The notes: a model not told the origin generated them from the sequence alone. Positions 1 to 8,599 are shown, counted from the first letter of the stretch. The stretch is DNA of 64,000 bases from Lachnospiraceae bacterium (GCA_024403515.1 JAKSRS010000003.1:1-64000); one strand, 5' to 3'. Numbers and translations: made by a program.

Positions 1-130
1 TTTACTTCAGACTTCTGAAAATGTTTTCTCAAAGATTTTCAGGGTTGCATATGCTGTTAAGTTGTCAAAGTTCGTTTGAATAAAACGTAGTTTATATGTT
101 TTATTCATGTGTTGCTTCGTTTGTCACAAC
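1..130 (-). other. Transcribed leader, probably of an rRNA operon running off the left edge
   Basis: No reading frame is visible here. The minus strand lies just downstream of a near-perfect promoter and reads leftward out of the window. It contains a 9-bp inverted repeat (arms 78-86 and 98-106) and a stretch around 55-75 whose minus-strand reading resembles rRNA leader or spacer sequence (ACTTTGACAACTTAACAG). I infer the leader of a 16S or 23S gene beyond position 1, but no mature rRNA sequence is in view. Confidence 0.4.
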
Positions 131-137
131 AAAAGTT

Positions 138-166
138 ATATTAGCACTTTGGTGACTTACTGTCAA
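138..166 (-). promoter_or_regulatory. Strong sigma-A promoter reading out of the window
   Basis: On the minus strand the -35 box TTGACA (161-166) is followed, after a 17-bp spacer, by the -10 box TAATAT (138-143). It points toward position 1, away from the Big2 protein gene. The near-consensus boxes fit a stable-RNA promoter. The rest of the gap up to 250 shows nothing else I can support. Confidence 0.7.
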
Positions 167-250
167 CAAGTTTTTTAAATAATTTTCGTTATTTTCAAAA
201 CCTTTGTTCCCGAGATTTTTCGTGGAACGTGTTATAATTTATCATAATAA

Positions 251-271
251 AAAGGGTGTGTCAACACCTTT
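251..271 (+). terminator. Short hairpin with a T-rich tail
   Basis: The stem GGTGT/ACACC has a 4-base loop, is flanked by A-rich sequence on the left and is followed by a T-rich stretch (269-276). It could terminate transcription in either direction between the rRNA-type promoter and the terminator of the Big2 gene. The stem is weak (5 bp core). Confidence 0.4.
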
Positions 272-280
272 ATTTTGTCT

Positions 281-320
281 AAAAAAAAGAAACAAACACT
301 ACATTTTGTGTTTGTTTCTT
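281..320 (-). terminator. Rho-independent terminator of the Big2-domain gene
   Basis: A 13-bp inverted repeat (arms 287-299 and 308-320) is followed on the minus strand by a run of eight T (the A-run at 281-288). It lies about 30 bases after the stop of the Big2 protein gene. Confidence 0.85.
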
Positions 321-347
321 CTTATATATATATGTATCTGATTTGTC

Positions 348-1034
348 CTATCTAACTACTATTTTACATGTCGCTTTTTTACCGTTTTTGGCTTTAGCTG
401 TTATTACTGCTGTTCCCTTTTTAAGTCCCTTTATTTTGCCTTTGGAACTTACACTGACTACTTTGGGGTTACTGGATGAGAATTTGAGTGTTCCCAAATT
501 GGTCTTGGTTTTTAAAGTGAACACATCGCCTTTATCAATCTTTAAACTTGTATTTTCAAAATACAGATAATCAATCTTTGTAGGTTTTAATATCTTATTT
601 CCGTTTGAATTATAGATTGCTAGATTTGATGACTTTACTGCACTTGCTCCTGTTGAGATCTGACCCCAGCCACTTTCAAACTTAATCCACTTCTTATTTA
701 CGGAATCAAGATAATACTTTTCATCGTTAGCAATCTCACCATAGTTAATATCGATTGCTTTATTCTTTCCCTGCCACATTACGTGCATTAGGTCTGCTTT
801 ATTAATAATATCGAAGAAACAAACCTCGACTCTTCCTTTTCTATAGCTTTCATTATATATAACATAATACTGCTGTTTATTTACTAGTTTAGGAAATTTA
901 GGATATGAAGATAACTTATATTCTGAAATGATTGATCTTTTGTCTGTTACTGCTGCATATCCTTCAACGGGTACTATTCCTATTAATAATGCTAATGTAA
1001 GAACAATTATTATCGCTTTCTGAATTTTTTTCAT
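348..1034 (-). CDS. Secreted protein with a C-terminal Big2 (bacterial Ig-like) domain
   Basis: A 228-residue exported protein. Residues 1 to about 27 form a signal peptide: Lys-Lys, a hydrophobic core, then a cleavage-like site near GYAAV. The middle (about 30-165) is a unique region with several Tyr/Lys-rich strands that I do not recognise. The last ~65 residues match the Big2 pattern: KGDVFTLKTK, then SSSNPKVVSVSSKGKIKG, then GTAVITAKAKNGKKATCKI. Big2 domains are common in surface adhesins and enzymes of Clostridia, but there is no catalytic module or anchor here, so the role is unknown. The gene stands alone: its own terminator follows and the tRNA-Ser gene lies upstream on the same strand behind its own terminator. 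Confidence 0.75.
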   Translation of the reverse strand: MKKIQKAIIIVLTLALLIGIVPVEGYAAVTDKRSIISEYKLSSYPKFPKLVNKQQYYVIYNESYRKGRVEVCFFDIINKADLMHVMWQGKNKAIDINYGEIANDEKYYLDSVNKKWIKFESGWGQISTGASAVKSSNLAIYNSNGNKILKPTKIDYLYFENTSLKIDKGDVFTLKTKTNLGTLKFSSSNPKVVSVSSKGKIKGLKKGTAVITAKAKNGKKATCKIVVR

Positions 1035-1122
1035 AAATATCTATCCCTTCTTTATTATAGTATTATCCCAATACGTCTTTTCTATTATATCGGTATTTTT
1101 ATTTTTAATATTAGTCTTAAAA

Positions 1123-1151
1123 CAAAAAAAGAAGTGCAAATCTGCACTTCT
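1123..1151 (-). terminator. Terminator of tRNA-Ser
   Basis: The stem AGAAGTGCA/TGCACTTCT (1130-1151) has a very short loop and is followed on the minus strand by a T-run (A-run at 1123-1130). It lies 20 bases past the tRNA 3' end. Confidence 0.8.
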
Positions 1152-1171
1152 AAATTTTCTGGTAGAAAAAA

Positions 1172-1259
1172 CGGAGAAAGAGGGATTTGAACCCTCGCGC
1201 CGGTTACCCGACCTACACCCTTAGCAGGGGCGCCTCTTCAGCCTCTTGAGTATTTCTCC
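1172..1259 (-). tRNA. tRNA-Ser(GCU)
   Basis: An 88-base class II tRNA with a long variable arm, as expected for serine. The acceptor pairs GGAGAAA with TTTCTCC and the discriminator base is G. The anticodon loop CTGCTAA gives anticodon GCT, and the T-arm carries GGTTCAAATCC. The 3' CCA is not encoded. The tRNA is flanked by its own consensus promoter and terminator, so it is a single-gene transcript. The remainder of the 1035-1412 gap holds only these elements and the GH94 terminator. Confidence 0.95.
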
Positions 1260-1312
1260 ACAGTCTGAATTACCTCTACCAATATTCAGTTTCGTCTCAC
1301 GACGCAAAACAT

Positions 1313-1341
1313 ATTATATATAAGTGTTATATGTTTGTCAA
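1313..1341 (-). promoter_or_regulatory. Consensus sigma-A promoter of tRNA-Ser
   Basis: On the minus strand TTGACA (1336-1341) and TATAAT (1313-1318) are separated by exactly 17 bp, and transcription starts about 45 bases before the tRNA. The -35 box lies just beyond the T-tail of the GH94 terminator. Confidence 0.85.
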
Positions 1342-1344
1342 TGT

Positions 1345-1380
1345 AAAAATCGCGACCGATATATTTTTTTACCGGCCGCG
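1345..1380 (-). terminator. Terminator of the GH94 phosphorylase gene
   Basis: An 11-bp GC-rich stem (arms begin CGCGGCCGG and end CGGTCGCG, with two G-T pairs) spans 1351-1380. On the minus strand it is followed by a short T-run. Confidence 0.85.
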
Positions 1381-1412
1381 ATTATTTATTGCTTTTACAT
1401 TATAAGAGCTTA

Positions 1413-3806
1413 TTACATTTCAATGATTACTTCGTTTTCTGCTCCAAGAATTGCTTCTTTAATAAGTAATCCTTCGATCTTATTTCCATTAACTGTTACG
1501 CTCTTAACTCCATGCTCGCTTCCGTTAGGGTTCTTAACTGTTACATTAAGCACCTTTCCGCGGAATACCTTACGAAGTGAATATTCTTTCCACTCTGAAG
1601 GAATTGAAGGGTCGATTACGATACCTTCTGCTTCGGGATTAAGTCCTAAGATACCTTCTGTTGTACCTACCATTACAGTTGAAGCTGTACCTGTAAGCCA
1701 GTGTACGTGTGCCTTTCCAGCAAAAGGACTATCCTTACCTTCAACGAACTGTCCGTATACGTAAGGTTCAAGTTCTCTTAATTCAGCCTTGTCGTTATAT
1801 GTAGCAGGTGCTGCTTCTGTCCAGTACTTGTAAGCACGGTTACCATTTCCAAGCTTGGATTCTGCAAGAATTAACCAACCCTGAGGCTGTGAGAAAATAC
1901 CTGCGTTTTCCTTGATTGTCTTGTTAAAGCAAACTGCTAATGCTCCGTCAAATGCATGATATTCATATGCAGGATACATTACCATTGCACCGTAAGGTGT
2001 ATTAAGTTCTCTTTCTACGCTATCCATTGCAAGCTTCTGCTGTTCTTTTGTTCCAAAGTCTGCAATAACTGACCATGACTGAGGATTAAGCCACATTGAT
2101 GCTTCGGGATCTTTACGGTTACCGATTACTTCGCCGTCTTCTTTGTATCCTCTAATCCATCTATCTTCGTTCCAGCATTCGCCAAGAATCTTATCCATCT
2201 TAGCATTAACTTCATCAAGATACTTGATGTATTCTGTGTCGTTCTTTAATTCTGCGTATTTCTTTAAAATCTTAACTGCATATACTAACTGGAATGCAAC
2301 GAATGTTGATTCACCCTTCTTTCCAAGTCTTAAGCAGTCATTCCAGTCTGCATGAAGTCCTGCAGGCATTCCGTGATTTCCAAGATGTGTCATTGAGAAG
2401 TTGATTGCTCTCTTTAAGTGGTCATATACTGTTCCACTTTCTCCATCATTAGCATAAGAAATTTCTTCGTCAAGGAATGCAATGTTTCCGCTTTCAGAAA
2501 TGTACTTATAAACTGTAGGGAATAACCATAATGCATCATCAGCTCTGTAGCTGGGATGTCCTGTTTCTTTTGCATATACTGAATTTTCATCTTCTTCGTC
2601 AGGATGATTTTCTTTACCAGGTGTATGTGTGTACTTAACAAGAGGAAGTCCGGCACCATTTGTTACCTGTGCTGAAAGCATGAATCTGATCTGATCTGCT
2701 GCCATTTCAGGTGCAAGATGGATAATACCCTGAATATCCTGAACTGTATCTCTGTATCCGAAACCGTTTCTAAGTCCGCAGTACTGGAAGGATGCTGCAC
2801 GTGACCATGTAAATGTGATGAAACAGTTGTATGCGTTCCAAACGTTAACCATGTTGTTGAAGTTTTCATCGGGTGTCTTAACAACGAGATTTTCAAGTTT
2901 AGAGTGCCAGTATTCTTTTAATTCCTTAAGTTCTTTTTCAACTAATGTTGCGTCTTCGTATTTTGCAAGAATTGCCTTTGCTTCTGCTTCGGGCTTCTGG
3001 CCGAGTACATATGTAAATACCTTGGTCTCTCCGGGAGCAAGTGTTACATCTGACTCTAAAGCACCACATGAGTTTCCGCAGTAGTTAAGGTCATTGTTAA
3101 GACCTTCAATTACTCCGATAGGATTGTGGTATCCTCTGTAGTTACCTGTGAATTTATCACGGTCGCCACAGTACTTATCTACCTTCTGTCCTGCAAGACC
3201 TAAAAATCTTTCCTTGTTAGGATCGTGGTAGTTTTCGTTCTGCTTCTGTAATACGAAGTTATCCTTAAAATATGTATGAGAAATGAATAAGGTATACTGA
3301 AGGTTTACCTGATCCTGCTCATAGTTATTATCGTTTACGAATTCGCAGTAACCTGTTACAGCAAGCTTTCTGGGCTTAGAATCTGTATTTGTTACCTTGC
3401 AGTTCCACACTTCATAAGTTGCATCCTTAGGAACATAGTAAAGTGTTTCAGTCTTGATATTCTTGTATTCTGAAGAAATGACTGTGTAAGCTGTTCCGTG
3501 ATGGCATTCGCTCTTGTAAGAATCAAGGGGCTTACATACGGGTGCCCATGATGCTGACCAGAAATCATTATCTTCCAGATCCTTAATGTAAACGTAACGA
3601 CCGGGCTGGTCCATTGCTACGCTGTTGAATCTGTAACGTATAATTCTTCCGTTAGCTCCTGACTTTACAAAGCTGTATCCACCAGCATTGTTTGAGATGA
3701 TTGCACCGTATTCAGGTGATCCGAGGTAGTTTGCCCAAGCTGAAGGAGTGTCAGGTCGAGTAATGACATACTCTTTAGCAGCTTCATCAAAATAACCGTA
3801 ATTCAT
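1413..3806 (-). CDS. GH94 disaccharide phosphorylase (cellobiose phosphorylase-like)
   Basis: A cytoplasmic enzyme of glycoside hydrolase family 94, which splits a beta-linked disaccharide with inorganic phosphate to give a sugar 1-phosphate and a free sugar. The N-terminus is typical (YGYFDEAAKEYVITRPDTP, then NAGGYSF and GRIIRYRFN). The (alpha/alpha)6 catalytic domain carries HADWNDC around residue 487, which holds the general-acid Asp. KENAGIF and HWLTGTA follow near the C-terminus. At 797 residues it is the length of cellobiose or chitobiose phosphorylases, shorter than long cellodextrin phosphorylases. Cellobiose is the best guess, but the substrate cannot be read with certainty. I chose the ATG at 3806 because GGAGG (3812-3816) sits 5 bases upstream; an in-frame ATG 12 bases further up overlaps that site. 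The gene is monocistronic, with no transporter beside it. Confidence 0.88.
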   Translation of the reverse strand: MNYGYFDEAAKEYVITRPDTPSAWANYLGSPEYGAIISNNAGGYSFVKSGANGRIIRYRFNSVAMDQPGRYVYIKDLEDNDFWSASWAPVCKPLDSYKSECHHGTAYTVISSEYKNIKTETLYYVPKDATYEVWNCKVTNTDSKPRKLAVTGYCEFVNDNNYEQDQVNLQYTLFISHTYFKDNFVLQKQNENYHDPNKERFLGLAGQKVDKYCGDRDKFTGNYRGYHNPIGVIEGLNNDLNYCGNSCGALESDVTLAPGETKVFTYVLGQKPEAEAKAILAKYEDATLVEKELKELKEYWHSKLENLVVKTPDENFNNMVNVWNAYNCFITFTWSRAASFQYCGLRNGFGYRDTVQDIQGIIHLAPEMAADQIRFMLSAQVTNGAGLPLVKYTHTPGKENHPDEEDENSVYAKETGHPSYRADDALWLFPTVYKYISESGNIAFLDEEISYANDGESGTVYDHLKRAINFSMTHLGNHGMPAGLHADWNDCLRLGKKGESTFVAFQLVYAVKILKKYAELKNDTEYIKYLDEVNAKMDKILGECWNEDRWIRGYKEDGEVIGNRKDPEASMWLNPQSWSVIADFGTKEQQKLAMDSVERELNTPYGAMVMYPAYEYHAFDGALAVCFNKTIKENAGIFSQPQGWLILAESKLGNGNRAYKYWTEAAPATYNDKAELRELEPYVYGQFVEGKDSPFAGKAHVHWLTGTASTVMVGTTEGILGLNPEAEGIVIDPSIPSEWKEYSLRKVFRGKVLNVTVKNPNGSEHGVKSVTVNGNKIEGLLIKEAILGAENEVIIEM

Positions 3807-3920
3807 ATTGTCCTCCATGTATTATATTTTTTGAGTGAAAGTGTACAACTATCACTTAATTTTGACCATATATCTGTAATTTACATCTACTATCTAGACA
3901 AAAATATATCAATTCTCTAA

Positions 3921-3954
3921 AAAAATGGGAGATTTTTCAAGATCTCCCATTTTT
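3921..3954 (-). terminator. Terminator of the fumarase-plsC operon
   Basis: The inverted repeat TGGGAGAT/ATCTCCCA is flanked by A-run and T-run on either side, so it could work in both directions. It lies 14 bases after the plsC stop on the minus strand. Confidence 0.85.
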
Positions 3955-3967
3955 ATGTACGTACAAC

Positions 3968-4666
3968 TCAATTATAATATTCTAATACTTTTTCTATTCT
4001 TTCTTTAACCATTGAAGCTATCTCAAGTGTTGTCATATCTTTGTACTCTTCATACATAATTGGCTTTAAATAAAACACCTTTACATCAACGGCTTTAAGT
4101 GACTGATTATCAAATGGCAAGAAGCAGTCAACTAAGGCGCACGGTACTATCGGACATTTGGCCTTAACCGCACTTTTAAAGCTTCCACCCTTCATATCGA
4201 GCATGTGATTTTTCTTTTTACTTCTTGTTCCTTCTGCAAAGATAAGGAAGTTCTCGCCTGCCATTACTCGCTTGGTCATTTCCTGGATGACTCTCATTGA
4301 CTGCCTTAAATCAGAACGGTCTATGTCTATTGAATGAAGAGCATCAATAACCTGCTTTAATAATATGACATTTTTTACTTCCTTTTTATAGACAAAAGAA
4401 AATGGTCTGGGACATGTATCAAGAAAGACTAATACATCATATAGCCCCTGATGATTGGGAAAAAGAACGAATCCGTCTTTTTCCGGAATATTCTCCAGGC
4501 CGTTTACTTCGATGTTGACGCGTCCGGCTTTATTGGCTCTTTTAGTTACCTTCTTTATAAAGGCATAGGTCTTGTCCTTGGTCGCATGTCGTCCAAGCCA
4601 CCAAATATTAAATAAATAATACGGTACGAACAAGATGTTTCTAATAACCATTAAGGCAATTCTCAT
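3968..4666 (-). CDS. plsC: 1-acyl-sn-glycerol-3-phosphate acyltransferase (PlsC family)
   Basis: A membrane-associated acyltransferase that adds the second acyl chain to lysophosphatidic acid to form phosphatidic acid. An N-terminal hydrophobic segment (about residues 4-24) would anchor it. The catalytic H(x4)D box is visible as NHQGLYD (His72, Asp77), and block III FAEGTRS (about 143-149) binds the phosphate. At 232 residues it has the normal family length. It is the last gene of a run after the fumarase subunits with a 12-base gap, so it is probably co-transcribed with them. No functional link to fumarase is obvious. The acyl donor (acyl-ACP or acyl-CoA) cannot be deduced. Confidence 0.9.
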   Translation of the reverse strand: MRIALMVIRNILFVPYYLFNIWWLGRHATKDKTYAFIKKVTKRANKAGRVNIEVNGLENIPEKDGFVLFPNHQGLYDVLVFLDTCPRPFSFVYKKEVKNVILLKQVIDALHSIDIDRSDLRQSMRVIQEMTKRVMAGENFLIFAEGTRSKKKNHMLDMKGGSFKSAVKAKCPIVPCALVDCFLPFDNQSLKAVDVKVFYLKPIMYEEYKDMTTLEIASMVKERIEKVLEYYN

Positions 4667-4678
4667 TAATCCATCCTC

Positions 4679-5233
4679 TTATATTCTGGCGTAATCTTTT
4701 AAAGCTATGTCATATAAGTTGTTTCCCTCATTATCTACTACTACTATTACGGGGAAATCTTTTACTTCAAGTTTTCTTATTGCTTCAGTTCCTAAATCGT
4801 CATAAGCAACTACTTCGGTTTTTTCAATTGCTTTGGAAAGAAGCGCTCCTGCCCCACCGACTGCTGCCAGATAAACTGCTTTATTTCTAACGATTGCATC
4901 CAAAACGGCTTCGCTTCTTCTTCCTTTACCTATCATCCCTCTAAGTCCTAAATCAAGTAACTTTGGAGCGTATTTATCCATTCGACTTGCGGTTGTAGGT
5001 CCTGCGGAACCTATCGGTCTTCCTTCTCTTGCGGGTGAGGGTCCCATATAGTATATGGTGTTATCCTTCATATTAATAGGAAGATTCTCTCCTTTACTTA
5101 GTGCTTCATCCATTCTTTTATGGGCTGCATCTCTTGCTGTATATATTGTTCCTGTCAAATATACATAATCGCCGGCTTTTAATTCTTTGGTATTTTCCTC
5201 TGTAAGAGGGAGTGTTATATGTAATGTTTTCAT
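4679..5233 (-). CDS. Class I fumarate hydratase, beta subunit
   Basis: The C-terminal half of the iron-sulfur fumarase/tartrate dehydratase, encoded as a separate 184-residue protein, as usual in Clostridia and archaea. Together with the alpha subunit it interconverts fumarate and malate. Typical family sequence is seen: GDYVYLTGTIYTARDAAHKR near the start, then YYMGPSPAREG and GSAGPTTASRMD, which form the substrate-binding face, and GKGRRSEAV. It lies 20 bases after the alpha gene and 12 before plsC. The related tartrate dehydratase cannot be fully excluded. Confidence 0.9.
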   Translation of the reverse strand: MKTLHITLPLTEENTKELKAGDYVYLTGTIYTARDAAHKRMDEALSKGENLPINMKDNTIYYMGPSPAREGRPIGSAGPTTASRMDKYAPKLLDLGLRGMIGKGRRSEAVLDAIVRNKAVYLAAVGGAGALLSKAIEKTEVVAYDDLGTEAIRKLEVKDFPVIVVVDNEGNNLYDIALKDYARI

Positions 5234-5253
5234 TTCTATACCTTCCTTTATAC

Positions 5254-6096
5254 TTACAGTTCTCTATGTGCGTGTCGGTTTACGTGACAACAGATATTAA
5301 TTCCTACAGGAAGACCTGCAATATGTGTCGGATATGTTAAAACATTTACTGCCAAAGCGGTTACTGTTCCGCCAAGTCCTCCGGGGCCGATTCCGGACTT
5401 GTTAATGTCTTCTAATATTTCCTCTTCAAGTTTTCTAACCCATTCTATTTCTGAATGGCTTCCGGCATCTCTTGTTAATGCCTTCTTGGCCATAAGTGCA
5501 CACTTTTCAAAAGTTCCACCGATTCCTACTCCTATAACCATGGGAGGGCAGGCATTTGGACCTGCGTCCTTTACTGCTGTTAAAATTGCGTTTCTTACTC
5601 CTTCGATTCCGTCTGCGGGTTTGAGCATAAAAACGCGGCTCATATTCTCTGAACCAAATCCTTTGGGTGCTACTGTTATTTCAACCTTATCACCTTCGAC
5701 GATTTCTGTATGGATTATTGCCGGTGTGTTGTCTTTAGTGTTTATTCTTTCAATAGGATCTGAAACGACTGATTTTCTAAGGTATCCTTCAACGTATCCT
5801 CTTCTTACACCTTCATTTATTGCGTCAGTTAATGAACCACCTGTAAGATGAACGTCCTGACCTATGTTTACAAAAACTACTGCCATTCCTGTATCCTGAC
5901 AAATCGGTATCATATCTTCATGAGCAATTTTAAGATTCTCTTCTAACTGCTCAAATATCTGCTTTCCTAAAGGCGACTCTTCTTTCTCTTTTCCTAAAGA
6001 AAAAGCTTTTTTCATATCATCTGCAAGTTCGTGGTTTGCTTCTATACACATATCACGTACTGCTTCTGTAATTTTATCAACAGATAGTTCTCTCAT
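5254..6096 (-). CDS. Class I fumarate hydratase, alpha subunit
   Basis: The catalytic, 4Fe-4S-binding half of class I fumarase (280 residues). The cluster cysteines expected in this family are visible as Cys66 (ICQDTGMA), Cys183 (NACPPMV) and Cys269 or Cys270 (NICCHVNRHAHREL at the C-terminus). The cluster is oxygen sensitive in this family, which fits an anaerobe. The gene is first in the operon alpha-beta-plsC. AAGGA lies 6-7 bases before the ATG. Fumarase here may serve a partial, branched TCA pathway or amino-acid metabolism (inference). Confidence 0.92.
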   Translation of the reverse strand: MRELSVDKITEAVRDMCIEANHELADDMKKAFSLGKEKEESPLGKQIFEQLEENLKIAHEDMIPICQDTGMAVVFVNIGQDVHLTGGSLTDAINEGVRRGYVEGYLRKSVVSDPIERINTKDNTPAIIHTEIVEGDKVEITVAPKGFGSENMSRVFMLKPADGIEGVRNAILTAVKDAGPNACPPMVIGVGIGGTFEKCALMAKKALTRDAGSHSEIEWVRKLEEEILEDINKSGIGPGGLGGTVTALAVNVLTYPTHIAGLPVGINICCHVNRHAHREL

Positions 6097-6162
6097 GATG
6101 ATTCCTTTCTTTTGCTAAATTTATTTTACTATACCATAATTCATTAAAATGCTCTATATTCA

Positions 6163-6192
6163 TTGACAAAGTATAGTCCATATAAATAAAAT
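6163..6192 (+). promoter_or_regulatory. Promoter of the DEDDh exonuclease gene
   Basis: TTGACA (6163-6168) and TAAAAT (6187-6192) are separated by 18 bp, about 30 bases before the start codon, in the divergent gap between fumarase and the exonuclease. Confidence 0.65.
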
Positions 6193-6220
6193 ATTATTAC
6201 TATATTCAGAGGATGACTGT

Positions 6221-7216
6221 ATGAACTATATCGTATTGGACCTCGAGTGGAACCAGGGTGAGTCGGGACCTGTTGCTCCTGACAACGATATTCCTTTCGA
6301 GATTATAGAAATAGGCGCAGTTAAGCTTAACTCAGACAGAGTTATGATTGACGAATTCAGCGAACTCATAAAGCCGCAGGTCTACAAGACTATGCACTAT
6401 GTTACCGGCAAGCTTATCCATTTAAAGATGCAGGAACTTTCTTTTGAACGCCCTTTTGACGAAGTCGTTAAAAACTTCCTTGACTGGTGCGGTGAAGATT
6501 ATGTCTTCTGCACATGGGGACCCTTGGATCTTTTTGAGCTTCAGAGAAATATGGCTCATTATAATATAGAAGCTTTTAGTGACAGACCTCTTGCATTCTA
6601 TGACGTTCAGAAACTTTTTGCTCTTGAATATGATGAAGATAAAAAACGTCGTGCTTTGGAAAGTGCTGTAGATTTTCTTGAAATCGATAAAGATATTCCT
6701 TTCCACAGAGCATTCTCGGATGCATACTACACTGCCAAAGTTTTTTCAAGAATTCACAGAAGCGAAACTTTAAGACATTATTCTTACGATTTGTTTACAC
6801 CTCCCATCGATAAGGAACATGAAATTTATTCCTTCTTTGGCGATTATGATAAATATATTTCAAGATTATTCCCTTCAAAGGATGCTCTTTTGGCGGATAA
6901 GGACATAAAGAGAAATGTCTGCTACTTGTGTAACAAAGCTTCAAAACGTGTTGTACATCCTTTTAGCCCTTCCGGAAAGTTTTATCTTTCGGTTTCCTTA
7001 TGCGAAACTCATGGATATGTTAAATCCAAGATTCGTATTAAAAAGACCGATGACGATAAGTATTTCTGTGTAAGAACCAGAAAGATTGTTACAGAGGATG
7101 TCGTTGAGGATATTAAGAAAAGATATAACAAGTTGAAGGAATTAAAAAAGCCTGTTAATCCCGCAAAAGGACCCAAAACTTCAAAAAGGAAAAAGAAAGA
7201 CGACATAATAGTTTAA
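6221..7216 (+). CDS. DEDDh 3'-5' exonuclease with a C-terminal Cys/His tail
   Basis: Residues 1-180 form an RNase T/DnaQ-type exonuclease. All five acidic/His positions are visible: Asp7 and Glu9 (VLDLEW), Asp103 (GPLD), His162 and Asp167 (FHRAFSDAYY). This arrangement resembles KapD-like exonucleases of Firmicutes. The remaining ~150 residues are not part of the catalytic fold. They contain Cys234-x2-Cys237 (NVCYLCNKA) and Cys261-x2-His264 (LCETHGY), a plausible zinc site, and end in a Lys-rich tail (KRKKKDD). Zinc binding and a nucleic-acid-binding role for the tail are inference. The gene is monocistronic with its own promoter and terminator. The natural substrate, RNA or DNA, is unknown. 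Confidence 0.82.
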   Translation: MNYIVLDLEWNQGESGPVAPDNDIPFEIIEIGAVKLNSDRVMIDEFSELIKPQVYKTMHYVTGKLIHLKMQELSFERPFDEVVKNFLDWCGEDYVFCTWGPLDLFELQRNMAHYNIEAFSDRPLAFYDVQKLFALEYDEDKKRRALESAVDFLEIDKDIPFHRAFSDAYYTAKVFSRIHRSETLRHYSYDLFTPPIDKEHEIYSFFGDYDKYISRLFPSKDALLADKDIKRNVCYLCNKASKRVVHPFSPSGKFYLSVSLCETHGYVKSKIRIKKTDDDKYFCVRTRKIVTEDVVEDIKKRYNKLKELKKPVNPAKGPKTSKRKKKDDIIV

Positions 7217-7305
7217 TTTCTTTGGTTAATCAGCTGTTTTTTCGTATATTTTATTATTGCTAAAAAATAAAATTATGATAAAATTTGTACTTGATTGATG
7301 AACAG

Positions 7306-7338
7306 ACACCTGTAGTCATCCGGCTGCAGGTGTTTTTT
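7306..7338 (+). terminator. Terminator of the exonuclease gene
   Basis: The stem ACACCTG/CAGGTGT (7306-7312 and 7327-7333), extended by AG/CT pairing, is followed by six T. It lies about 90 bases past the exonuclease stop. No separate promoter for the next gene could be picked out in the gap with confidence. Confidence 0.85.
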
Positions 7339-7391
7339 ATAACTTACAGCTTAATATTTTCAAATGGTTTCAATTATAGAAAGGAATAGTA

Positions 7392-8579
7392 ATGGAATCT
7401 TTTGCAATTTTCAGAGATCTTGCGCTTATTGTTATCTTTGCTAAGTTTTTTGGTATTTTAGCCAGAAAGCTTAAAGCTCCTCAGGTAGCTGGTGAAATTA
7501 TCGCAGGTCTTTTAATTGGTCCTAGCATTTTAGGCCTTGTAAATCAGAGTGACTTTTTAAGTCAGATGGCTGAAATCGGTGTTATTCTTCTAATGTTCTC
7601 AGCCGGACTTGAAACTAACTTACATGATTTGATTAAAACCGGAATTAAAGCTACTTTAATTGCCTGTGCCGGTGTTTTCTTCCCTCTTGTGGGTGGAACA
7701 GTTTACTACATGTGCTTTTACGGTTTCTCACCTCTTGGTTCTCCTGAATTTATTTCAGCTGTATTCATTGGTGTTATTCTTACTGCTACTTCAGTATCGA
7801 TTACTGTTCAGGCACTTAGAGAAATGGGCAAACTTAAAGGAACTATCGGAACAACTATCTTAAGCGCAGCAATCATCGATGATGTTATTGGTATTATCGT
7901 TTTGACAGTTGTTATCGGGCTTAAGGATTCTAACGTTAGTTCATCTAAGGTTATTATCCAGACAATTTTGTTCTTTATCTTCTCAATTATTGTTGGCTTT
8001 ATTATTTATAAGATATTTAAACTTTTGGATAACCGTTATCCTCACACAAGACGAATCCCTATCATGGGACTTGCACTCTGCCTTGCTATGGCGTATATCG
8101 CTGAAAAGTATTTTGGCATAGCCGATATCACTGGTGCTTATGTTGCCGGTATTATTCTTTGCAACATCCGTGATTCAGAATACATTGCTGAAAAGATGGA
8201 TATCAATTCATACATGTTATTTGGTCCTGTATTCTTTGCAAGTATTGGTCTTAAAACAGATATCAGCGAAATGAATATGTCCATTCTTCTTTTCGCTATT
8301 GGTTTTGTAATTGTTGGTCTTGTTTGTAAAATAGTTGGTTGTGGTCTTGTTGCTAAATGTTGCAAGTTCTCATGGGCCGATTCATTAAAAATTGGTGTTG
8401 GTATGATGACGAGAGGTGAAGTTGCCCTTATCGTTTCGCAGAAAGGTTTGTCCGTTGGTCTTATAAGTCCTGTTTACTTTACTGCAGTTATCTTACTTAT
8501 CATTACTTCATCGATTTTAACTCCTGTTATTTTGAAGGTTCTTTACACAAAGATGCCTCCCAAAAACGGAATGACTTGA
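7392..8579 (+). CDS. Cation:proton antiporter, CPA2 family
   Basis: A 395-residue integral membrane protein with about 12 hydrophobic segments. Family marks are PQVAGEIIAGLLIGPSILG near residues 30-48, LLMFSAGLETN (about 66-76), ATSVSITVQALREMGKL (about 136) and AAIIDDVIGIIVL (about 160), which carries the paired Asp residues expected in the ion-binding site. A conserved MMTRGEVALIV motif lies near the end. It exchanges Na+ or K+ for protons, supporting pH and salt balance. There is no C-terminal TrkA-N/RCK domain, so it is the short NapA-like type rather than full KefB/C. It is a single gene bounded by terminators. The ion preference cannot be read from sequence. Confidence 0.85.
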   Translation: MESFAIFRDLALIVIFAKFFGILARKLKAPQVAGEIIAGLLIGPSILGLVNQSDFLSQMAEIGVILLMFSAGLETNLHDLIKTGIKATLIACAGVFFPLVGGTVYYMCFYGFSPLGSPEFISAVFIGVILTATSVSITVQALREMGKLKGTIGTTILSAAIIDDVIGIIVLTVVIGLKDSNVSSSKVIIQTILFFIFSIIVGFIIYKIFKLLDNRYPHTRRIPIMGLALCLAMAYIAEKYFGIADITGAYVAGIILCNIRDSEYIAEKMDINSYMLFGPVFFASIGLKTDISEMNMSILLFAIGFVIVGLVCKIVGCGLVAKCCKFSWADSLKIGVGMMTRGEVALIVSQKGLSVGLISPVYFTAVILLIITSSILTPVILKVLYTKMPPKNGMT

Positions 8580-8599
8580 TTTTAATAACTTAAATATTT

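Noticed and set aside
3807..3818. A longer start for the GH94 phosphorylase at 3818
   Set aside because: The upstream ATG overlaps the GGAGG that serves the ATG at 3806, and family alignment from memory begins at the latter.
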